A stretch of DNA of 7,214 bases, taken from the NCBI GenBank assembly GCA_002781265.1, contig PETS01000052.1:1-7214 (forward strand), read 5' to 3'. This DNA comes from Candidatus Falkowbacteria bacterium CG02_land_8_20_14_3_00_36_14. Its GTDB lineage: Bacteria > Patescibacteriota > Patescibacteriia > Patescibacteriales > UM-FILTER-36-11. A program made the position numbers and the translations under genes. Positions within the stretch are counted from its first letter, which is position 1. Each line of letters begins with the position of its first letter. This document shows positions 1 through 5,473 of this stretch, one piece after another. The notes below the pieces were generated by a model. That model was not told the origin of the DNA. It did not search any database and saw nothing but the letters and a program-made list of their open reading frames with translations.

Positions 1-10
1 ATAATATTAA

Positions 11-19
11 TTATCCACA
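11..19 (+). other. Perfect DnaA-box 9-mer (TTATCCACA)
   Basis: The nine bases match the bacterial DnaA-box consensus TTATNCACA exactly. It lies just upstream of the first gene's likely promoter. I saw no second perfect copy in the window, so there is no box cluster here that would mark an origin. It could be the edge of an origin-proximal region beyond the window, a DnaA-regulated promoter site, or a chance match in AT-rich DNA. Confidence 0.35.
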
Positions 20-29
20 GAAGGTAGCT

Positions 30-59
30 TTGACTCTGCAACAGTACAATATTTGTAAT
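30..59 (+). promoter_or_regulatory. Possible sigma70-type promoter for the four-gene plus-strand operon
   Basis: TTGACT at 30-35 (five of six bases of the -35 consensus) is followed after 18 bases by TGTAAT at 54-59 (five of six of the -10 consensus). It would give a leader of roughly 35 nt before the ATG at 101. A competing TATAAT occurs at 81-86 but has no -35 at the right distance and would leave almost no leader. AT-rich DNA makes chance -10 matches common, so this is tentative. Confidence 0.35.
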
Positions 60-100
60 TAGTTTAATTTTATATTATTATATAATTATAGTATAAAATT

Positions 101-1060
101 ATGGATAATAAGAATAATATAGATAAAAACAGCCCATTTGCTGAAGTTGATATTAAAAAATATAAAGATCCGGAAGGGCTGACAATTAATAAATTAAAAT
201 TTGGTTTTTGGTTTGTAAAAAACAAAAGATATTTTCGCTTATTTTTTATTATTTTTTTAATAACTGTATCAGCTGTTTCCTGGACATATTCTATTTATGG
301 TTTTACTTATTATTTATTAAAAGGCATGGAAGAGGATAATAAGATAATAACGAATCTTGCTCAAATTAATATTTTTAACAGCGATTTTATCAATCGCCTA
401 AAACCGGTAAATTTACAGATTCTGCCGGTGAAAGTATTAGACCTTTATAATGGCAAGTATGATTTAGCCGTTAAGGTTAATAATTTAAATCCCAAGCATT
501 GGGCGGAAATTGAATATAGTTTTTTAACAAGCGCTGAGGAAGTCGGCCGCGGCAATAATTTTATATTGCCGGCAGAATCAAAGTATTTTTTGTCTTTGTC
601 CCAAGCACTGAAATCCGGCGATACCGGCAATGTTAAATTTAATATTATTAATTTAAGCTGGCATAGATTGGATGCCAGAGAAATGCCTGATTGGAATAAA
701 TTCAGGGATGATCATTTGAATGGCATGACAATTGATAATGAAAAATTCATTCCGGCAACGGATGATAATCTCTTTAATAAGGCAAAAATTAATTATTTTG
801 AATTTGATTTTGCCAATAATACTCCTTATAATTATTGGGATATTGATTTTAATATTATACTTTACCGCCAGGGCGATATCGTGGGGGTCAACAGATATAA
901 ATTAGAAGAAGTAATGTCTGAGCAAAAAAAGACTGTGAATATTGGCTGGCTGGGATCTTTCGGATTGGTCAACAGTACAGAAGTTATACCGGAGGTTAAT
1001 ATTATGAAAGACGATATTTATATAAAATATGAAGGCGAGCCGATTATGGAAAATAGGTAG
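101..1060 (+). CDS. Unrecognised single-pass membrane protein upstream of rodA
   Basis: I do not recognise this 319-residue protein. Residues 1-45 are hydrophilic and basic towards the end, and probably cytoplasmic. About residues 46-73 form one strongly hydrophobic segment (RLFFIIFLITVSAVSW...), and the remaining ~245 residues would lie outside the membrane. That outer part is rich in beta-prone stretches and Asn/Asp. It seems to contain two similar halves (about 105-190 and 230-300), each with a strand such as YDLAVKVNNLNP or YFEFDFANNTPY followed by a W/Y-rich strand. This resembles tandem Ig-like or FxLYD-type beta domains, which is inference from pattern only. The ATG at 101 has no Shine-Dalgarno sequence. 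It is first in a likely operon, 44 nt before rodA, so a role in the envelope or cell wall is plausible but unproven. It ends with TAG. Confidence 0.85.
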   Translation: MDNKNNIDKNSPFAEVDIKKYKDPEGLTINKLKFGFWFVKNKRYFRLFFIIFLITVSAVSWTYSIYGFTYYLLKGMEEDNKIITNLAQINIFNSDFINRLKPVNLQILPVKVLDLYNGKYDLAVKVNNLNPKHWAEIEYSFLTSAEEVGRGNNFILPAESKYFLSLSQALKSGDTGNVKFNIINLSWHRLDAREMPDWNKFRDDHLNGMTIDNEKFIPATDDNLFNKAKINYFEFDFANNTPYNYWDIDFNIILYRQGDIVGVNRYKLEEVMSEQKKTVNIGWLGSFGLVNSTEVIPEVNIMKDDIYIKYEGEPIMENR

Positions 1061-1104
1061 CAGTCCCAAAAAATAAACCTGTATCATGAATTGAATTTAA
1101 TCAG

Positions 1105-2211
1105 ATGCTTAAAAAAATTATATTATATTTAAAAAATCTTGATTGGATATTATTTTTTTCAATTTTATTATTAGTAAGTTTCGGACTGATAGAAATATAT
1201 AGCGTCGCCTTAGGGCAAGGCGCTACCGATTTGCTTAATTTTAAAAAGCAGATTTTTTTTATTATAATCGGCTTTATATTATTTTTTGTTTTTACTTTTT
1301 GGGATTACCATAATTTATTCAGTTTCAGCAATTATTTTTTTATTTTAGGGATATTAATCCTTTTATTTGTTTTATTTTTTGGCGTATCTGTCCGGGGGAC
1401 GCGCGGATGGTTTTATATCGGCAGTTTCGGCCTGCAACCGGTTGAATTTGTTAAAATAATATTGATTTTGTTTATTGCCCGTTATTTTTCCAGCGTCTCA
1501 TTAAAATTAGGATCAATCAAGCATATTTTTTTTACCGGTCTGGCGGCATTTATTTTTATTATTTTAGTTTTATTTCAGCCTGATTTTGGATCAGCTTTAA
1601 TATTATTATTAGCCTGGCTGGCAATGATAGCTGAGGTTGGGTTTAAAAAAAGATATATTATTGCCATATTGCTCATTATGTCAATTTTAGTAGCCGGCGC
1701 CTGGATGTTTTATTTTAAGCCCTATCAGAAAGAAAGAATAATTACGTTCATAAATCCATCATCCGATCCTTTGGACCGGGGTTATAATTCTACTCAGGCA
1801 ATTATTGCCATTGGTTCAGGCGGATTTATGGGCAGAGGCATCGGTTTCGGATCGCAATCTCAGCTGAAATTTCTTCCCGAAAGCCAAACTGATTTCATTT
1901 TTGCCGTCATTGCCGAAGAATTGGGATTTTTTGGGGTAATTTTAGTAATTTTATTATTTATAATATTTTTCTATAGAAGCTTGGTTAATTTAAAGAAAAT
2001 TAAGAATGATTTTGGGGCATTTTTTATTTTAGGGGCCATTAACTTGATTTTTATTCAAATGTTTATTAATATAGGAATGAACCTGGGCCTATTGCCGGTT
2101 ATTGGCATATCACTGCCATTTTTAAGTTATGGCGGATCGGCTATGCTATCAGTATTTATACTGGCCGGGATAATGGAAAGTATCATAATCAGGTCAAAAA
2201 TAAATTATTAA
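1105..2211 (+). CDS. rodA: RodA/SEDS-family peptidoglycan glycosyltransferase
   Basis: This 368-residue polytopic membrane protein belongs to the RodA/FtsW/SpoVE (SEDS) family, which polymerises lipid II into glycan strands together with a class B penicillin-binding protein. Family motifs appear in order: RGTRGWFYIGSFGLQPVEFVK (about 98-117), QPDFGSA (158-164), PYQKERIITFINPSSDP (206-222), GFGSQSQLKFLPESQTDF (247-264, with the essential loop Asp at 263), and LPFLSYGGSA (337-346). About ten hydrophobic segments are visible. The QSQLKFLPE loop and the AIGSGG stretch (235-240) match RodA better than FtsW, which has SVQKLEYLPE there, so RodA (elongation) is preferred, though FtsW cannot be fully excluded. 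The usual QPSEF serine is Val here (QPVEF). No class B PBP partner is present in the window. The gene lies 44 nt after the membrane protein and 41 nt before the bL25 gene, probably in one transcript. The ATG has no clear Shine-Dalgarno sequence. Confidence 0.95.
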   Translation: MLKKIILYLKNLDWILFFSILLLVSFGLIEIYSVALGQGATDLLNFKKQIFFIIIGFILFFVFTFWDYHNLFSFSNYFFILGILILLFVLFFGVSVRGTRGWFYIGSFGLQPVEFVKIILILFIARYFSSVSLKLGSIKHIFFTGLAAFIFIILVLFQPDFGSALILLLAWLAMIAEVGFKKRYIIAILLIMSILVAGAWMFYFKPYQKERIITFINPSSDPLDRGYNSTQAIIAIGSGGFMGRGIGFGSQSQLKFLPESQTDFIFAVIAEELGFFGVILVILLFIIFFYRSLVNLKKIKNDFGAFFILGAINLIFIQMFINIGMNLGLLPVIGISLPFLSYGGSAMLSVFILAGIMESIIIRSKINY

Positions 2212-2252
2212 GCGACAAGCCTATTATTTATTAAATAAAAATATATAAAATT

Positions 2253-2942
2253 ATGGAAAAAGATTTAAAATTAGTAGCTAAAACCCGTGATCCAAAATTA
2301 AAAAATCTTAAAACATTAAGATCTAAAAATTTTATTACGGTTAATTTATACGGCCCGGGAGCGAAAAACCGAAATTTAATCATAAATAAAGCTGATTTTG
2401 AAAAAATCTTTAAAAAAGCAGGCGAATCTTCATTGATTAATTTAGAAATTGACGGCAAAAAATCAATTAAAACTATCGTTAAAGAGGTGCAGCGAAATCC
2501 GATAAAAGGGAATTATTTAAATGTTGATTTATATTTAGTGGATATGAATAAAAAAATTAGCACAGAAATACCATTGAATTACATTGGCGAGTCAAAGGCG
2601 GTAAAAGAATTGGGAGCGATATTAGTAAAAAATATGGACCATATTAAAGTTGAATGTTTGCCTGGAGATTTAGTGGAAAAAATAGATGTTGAGCTTACTT
2701 CTTTAATTAATTTAAATGATTTTATTAAAATAGAAGAAATTAATTTGCCGGCGGGTATAAGCTATATGGGGCATAAAAATGATATATTAGCGAGTGTAAT
2801 TCAGCCTAAAGAAGAAAAAGAAGAAGCGCCGGCGGAGGCAATAGCAGAGGAAGAAAAGAAAGATGAAGCCGCAGAAGCAGAAGGAGAGGGAGAGAAGCAG
2901 GCAGACGAAGAAAAAGAAGCTGCCAATCAAGAAAAAAAATAA
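2253..2942 (+). CDS. rplY: 50S ribosomal protein bL25, long CTC/TL5 type
   Basis: This 229-residue protein fits the bL25/CTC family, which binds 5S rRNA in the large subunit. The N-terminal 5S-binding domain spans about 5-97, with TLRSKNFITVNLYGPG (21-36) in place of the usual 'LR..G.iPaVlYG' and VQRNPIKGNYLNVDLYLVD (79-97). The second, beta-rich CTC domain covers about 100-185 and includes GAILVKNMDHIKVECLPGDL (121-140) and a closing VIQP. Both His residues usual in the HPV.G...HVDF motif are Asn here (82 and 90). Residues 186-229 form a low-complexity Glu/Lys/Ala tail that is probably disordered. The ATG at 2253 lacks a Shine-Dalgarno sequence and lies in the 14-mer TATAAAATTATGGA, which also surrounds the first gene's start. 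It sits 41 nt after rodA and 12 nt before the next gene. Confidence 0.93.
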   Translation: MEKDLKLVAKTRDPKLKNLKTLRSKNFITVNLYGPGAKNRNLIINKADFEKIFKKAGESSLINLEIDGKKSIKTIVKEVQRNPIKGNYLNVDLYLVDMNKKISTEIPLNYIGESKAVKELGAILVKNMDHIKVECLPGDLVEKIDVELTSLINLNDFIKIEEINLPAGISYMGHKNDILASVIQPKEEKEEAPAEAIAEEEKKDEAAEAEGEGEKQADEEKEAANQEKK

Positions 2943-2954
2943 AATAAACAAAAA

Positions 2955-4043
2955 ATGGAAAAAAAAGATAAAATTGAAAATAATATCATCCAAAAAAAAC
3001 AATTCTGGATTATTACCAGTTTTGTTTTTTTATGTCTGGTAATAGTTTTGTCAATTATTATTTTTTATCTTAAGTATGATTATTTCAACAAGCCGGTAAT
3101 AATTGACACGCCGGCGGAAAACATAAAAAAAAGCGCGGATAATATAAATACATGCCTGGATTGCGTTCGCAGGCAATTAGACGGGGTTTATGTGCCGGCC
3201 GGAGAAGCTAATTTGCCTTTATACGCGGTAATGATAGAAAATCAAATTGATGCCAGGCCACAGTCCGGCATCGCACAGGCGATTTTAGTCTTTGAAGCCG
3301 AAGCGGAAGGGGGTATAACTAGGTTTTTAGCAGTTTTTGACTCGCTAGAAAAAATAGACGAGATTGGCCCGGTAAGGAGCGTTCGTCCTTATTTTATTGA
3401 TTGGGCGAATGAATTAGCAGCGCTTTTAGTTCATGTTGGCGGTAGCCCGGAAGCATTGGTAAAAATTTCCCAAGAAAATATTTTTGATATTAATGAGTTT
3501 TATAATGGAAAATATTTTTGGAGAAAAAAAACAAATTCTGCTCCCCACAATGTTTATACAAATACAGCTAATATAAAAGAATTTATCGGCATCTCCCAAA
3601 AAGACGGGCCGAATTTTTTCAGCTGGCAATTTAAAAATGATCTTAGCCCGGAAGCCAGGCCGAATATAAATGAAATAAAAATTTTTTATAAATCATATTA
3701 TAATGTAGTATGGAAATATAACCAGGAGAGCAATGATTACGCCCGTTATTTAGATGGACAAGTCCATGCTGATATATCAGGCGAAGCCATAAAAGCCAAA
3801 AATGTTATTATTAAAGTTGTTAAAGCCGAGGTGCTTGATGATGAATTAAGGCTGAGAATGGAAAATATTGGCGAAGGGAAATCAATAATATGCTTGGATG
3901 GGGCATGCCAAGAAGGAGTTTGGCGCAAAAAAAATAATTTCGGCCGAACTCGTTTTTTTGATAAAAATAATGAAGAAATAATATTTAATGCCGGCCATAC
4001 CTGGGTAGAAATTGCTCGGCCGGAGATAAAAGTGGAATATTAA
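2955..4043 (+). CDS. Membrane-anchored DUF3048 (YerB-like) protein
   Basis: This 362-residue protein has a short basic N-terminus, one hydrophobic anchor at about 17-38, and a long extracytoplasmic part. The core from about 75 to 215 carries the DUF3048 hallmarks: LDGVYVP (75-81), YAVMIENQIDARPQSGIAQA (90-109), EAEAEGGITRFLAVFD (114-129) and GPVRSVRPYFIDWANE (138-153), then an SAPHNVYT segment (195-202). Residues about 235-355 fit the companion C-terminal domain, ending in NAGHTWVEIARPE (345-357). The molecular function of YerB/DUF3048 proteins is not established; they are secreted or surface-anchored. The anchor has no clear lipobox, so it is probably an uncleaved transmembrane segment rather than a lipoprotein signal. 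A CLDC pair (67-70) between the anchor and the domain is a feature to note. It is the last gene of the plus-strand block, 12 nt after bL25, and it meets prmC tail-to-tail with 4 nt between the stops. Confidence 0.88.
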   Translation: MEKKDKIENNIIQKKQFWIITSFVFLCLVIVLSIIIFYLKYDYFNKPVIIDTPAENIKKSADNINTCLDCVRRQLDGVYVPAGEANLPLYAVMIENQIDARPQSGIAQAILVFEAEAEGGITRFLAVFDSLEKIDEIGPVRSVRPYFIDWANELAALLVHVGGSPEALVKISQENIFDINEFYNGKYFWRKKTNSAPHNVYTNTANIKEFIGISQKDGPNFFSWQFKNDLSPEARPNINEIKIFYKSYYNVVWKYNQESNDYARYLDGQVHADISGEAIKAKNVIIKVVKAEVLDDELRLRMENIGEGKSIICLDGACQEGVWRKKNNFGRTRFFDKNNEEIIFNAGHTWVEIARPEIKVEY

Positions 4044-4047
4044 TATT

Positions 4048-4953
4048 TTAAAATTCTATAATAATTAATCTATCAAGGCCGCGGAGGTCTTTTTTTATTT
4101 GCAGATTAATTTGGGGGATCTTTTTTTTAATTATAGTTTTTATTTTTTTTAATTGTCCGGAATCTATTTCACAAAGCAAGGATAAACGAAGATTTTTGTT
4201 TATCCGGCGTAGAAATTTAATTTGCTTAAAAAGTTTTTTGTAATATTTCAAGCCGTCTTGACCGGCCAGCAAGGCAATTTTCGGTTCTGATTGGATTGAG
4301 GGCGCTTTCTTAAATTGGCTATAGGTAAGATAGGGGAGATTAGCGGTAATAATTAGATGCAGATTGGAATTTTTAAGCGGGTTAAGATATCGGACATGAT
4401 CAATAATAGGCTCTAGCAAATTGCCTTTAAGAAATTTTATTTTTGTATTTAATTTATGTAAAGTAGCATTTTTTTTAGCAATAGCTAAAGCCGGTAAAGA
4501 TATATCAATAGCATACATTTTTTTTATTTTAGTAAAATATTTTATTGGTGATTTATGATAAATATAATCAGCCAAGGCTATTATTATGCATCCAGAACCG
4601 GTGCCCATGTCTATTAATGCTGTGTTTTTATAGGTTTCTTTATTATTAAGAATATTTATGGCATTATCTACCATTAATTCTGTTTCCGGGCGGGGGATTA
4701 AAGTATTTTTATTAACAAAAAAATTTAGTCCGTAAAATTCTTTTTTGCCGTTCAAATAGGCATAGGGCTCATTATTCACCCTTCTTTTTATTAATAAATT
4801 AATTTTGGACGATTGATATTCAGATAAGGTATATTCAGGATGGGATATGACAAAAGATCGGCCTTTTTTTATAACTAAAGCGATTATCAGATCCAAATCA
4901 TCAGCATTCAGTTTTTTGAGGTATGTTTTTTTTAATTTTTCTATGTTTGACAT
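4048..4953 (-). CDS. prmC: Release factor glutamine N5-methyltransferase PrmC (HemK)
   Basis: PrmC transfers a methyl group from S-adenosylmethionine to the Gln of the GGQ motif of release factors, improving peptide release. With the ATG at 4953 the protein has 301 residues, close to family length. The N-terminal helical substrate-binding domain is about 1-75, followed by the family signature IPRPETE (86-92), the SAM-binding loop MGTGSG (116-121), the ribose-binding acidic residue in AIDIS (Asp150), the catalytic-pocket motif ANLPY (204-208) and the C-terminal DLRGLDR (289-295). The canonical NPPY is NLPY here; Asn, Pro and Tyr are kept. The frame stays open upstream to a TTG at 4989, but the ATG gives the usual short N-terminus (MSNIEKLKK). 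No Shine-Dalgarno sequence is visible. Its substrate gene prfA lies upstream on the same strand, separated by a plus-strand gene, so prmC probably needs its own promoter. Confidence 0.93.
   Translation of the reverse strand: MSNIEKLKKTYLKKLNADDLDLIIALVIKKGRSFVISHPEYTLSEYQSSKINLLIKRRVNNEPYAYLNGKKEFYGLNFFVNKNTLIPRPETELMVDNAINILNNKETYKNTALIDMGTGSGCIIIALADYIYHKSPIKYFTKIKKMYAIDISLPALAIAKKNATLHKLNTKIKFLKGNLLEPIIDHVRYLNPLKNSNLHLIITANLPYLTYSQFKKAPSIQSEPKIALLAGQDGLKYYKKLFKQIKFLRRINKNLRLSLLCEIDSGQLKKIKTIIKKKIPQINLQIKKDLRGLDRLIIIEF
4075..4096 (+). terminator. Likely intrinsic terminator of the plus-strand operon, inside the 3' end of prmC
   Basis: AAGGCC (4075-4080) pairs with GGTCTT (4086-4091) around a five-base loop, with one G-T pair. 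An uninterrupted T-run spans 4090-4096, followed by ATTT. It lies about 30 nt beyond the stop of the DUF3048 gene, where a terminator for the plus-strand block is expected. On the other strand the same bases encode the conserved DLRGLDR end of PrmC. The stem is short but G+C-rich, so this is a moderate call. Confidence 0.5.
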
Positions 4954-4982
4954 TCTAAATATTTTGGTGTATAAGTAATCAT

Positions 4983-4994
4983 TAGACAAGTCTA
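4983..4994. promoter_or_regulatory. Small dyad TAGAC-AA-GTCTA in a divergent intergenic region
   Basis: Five-base arms (4983-4987 and 4990-4994) flank two bases, midway between the divergent starts of prmC (4953) and the unknown gene (5053). Its position suits an operator for one or both genes. A short dyad like this can arise by chance, and no regulator is known in the window. Confidence 0.25.
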
Positions 4995-5004
4995 TTATGT
5001 TATT

Positions 5005-5033
5005 TTGAAAATATTATATATTAAATTTATATA
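5005..5033 (+). promoter_or_regulatory. Possible promoter for the small unknown gene
   Basis: TTGAAA (5005-5010) is spaced 17 bases from TATATA (5028-5033), four of six matches to the -10 consensus. It would place the transcript start about 12 nt before the 5053 ATG, leaving room for the Shine-Dalgarno at 5042-5046. The DNA is almost pure A+T here, so the match is weak evidence. Confidence 0.3.
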
Positions 5034-5041
5034 TCCGAATA

Positions 5042-5046
5042 AAGGA
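5042..5046 (+). promoter_or_regulatory. Shine-Dalgarno site AAGGAG-like, deciding the start of the small unknown gene
   Basis: AAAGGAGAAG spans 5041-5050, with the AAGGA core at 5042-5046 and its final G at 5047, about 5-6 bases before the ATG at 5053. It supports that ATG over the upstream in-frame TTG at 5005, which would add 16 residues. It is the only strong Shine-Dalgarno sequence I see ahead of any gene in this window. Confidence 0.75.
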
Positions 5047-5052
5047 GAAGAT

Positions 5053-5448
5053 ATGGCAAAGGATAAAATAATATATGGCGGCGCTGTTGATTCTGTGCCA
5101 AATAAATTAAATGAATTTTTAAATAAAAATAAAATTACTATTGAAAAGTTAAATATTAGCAAAGAAAGAGAAGGTATTGGTATAAAATTTTATTTTAACA
5201 GAATTATTTGCAACCAATGTATTATTTTATTTATTAAGGTATATTCTGAGCTATGCGGGCTCAAGGTTGAAGAAGATTTATTTGCGTTATCTTCCCATAA
5301 AGGTAATGAATATTTCCCTGGCTATATTATATATTCCGATCCAATAAATCCGCAATTAGATATTTTGGTAACATTTACAAATACAACTAGAATAAAAATT
5401 AAAAAGAAAAAGAGAAAAGTTTATATTAAATATAATATATATTATTAG
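5053..5448 (+). CDS. Small unrecognised protein between prfA and prmC, opposite strand
   Basis: I do not recognise this 131-residue protein. It starts MAKDKIIYGG, has no signal peptide or transmembrane helix, and mixes helix-prone and beta-prone stretches. A CNQC pair sits at 53-56 with a third Cys at 68, and a Pro/Asp turn region (about 89-101) leads to a strand and a very basic C-terminal strand pair (about 113-127, rich in Lys and Ile/Tyr). The basic end could bind nucleic acid or a ribosomal surface, but that is inference from charge alone. The start is fixed by a good Shine-Dalgarno sequence, unlike the neighbours. It interrupts the usual prfA-prmC pairing on the opposite strand and has a compact terminator right after its TAG stop. 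It looks like a self-contained one-gene unit, perhaps a later insertion. By eye the DNA looks even more A+T-rich than its neighbours. Confidence 0.72.
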   Translation: MAKDKIIYGGAVDSVPNKLNEFLNKNKITIEKLNISKEREGIGIKFYFNRIICNQCIILFIKVYSELCGLKVEEDLFALSSHKGNEYFPGYIIYSDPINPQLDILVTFTNTTRIKIKKKKRKVYIKYNIYY

Positions 5449-5473
5449 AGGGTGCTTTGATCCACCCTTTTTT
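5449..5473 (+). terminator. Intrinsic terminator directly after the small unknown gene
   Basis: AGGGTG (5449-5454) and CACCCT (5463-5468) form a perfect six-pair stem with an eight-base loop, followed by six T (5468-5473). It starts at the base after the TAG stop. The T-run overlaps the stop codon of the convergent prfA gene (5472-5474). Read from the minus strand the hairpin has no T-run behind it, so it should stop only plus-strand transcription. Confidence 0.7.

Noticed and set aside
2787..3002. Open frame on the minus strand encoding a Phe-rich, membrane-like peptide
   Set aside because: It is the antisense of the purine-rich bL25 tail and the next gene's start; the Phe-rich sequence is just the complement of Glu/Lys codons.
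4946..4960. TTTGACATTCTAAAT resembling the reverse complement of the edge repeat TAGAAATGTCA
   Set aside because: It differs by a missing base and lies across the PrmC start codon; likely chance.
5005..5052. Longer version of the small unknown gene from a TTG
   Set aside because: The ATG at 5053 has a well-placed Shine-Dalgarno sequence, and the TTG lies in the probable -35 element.
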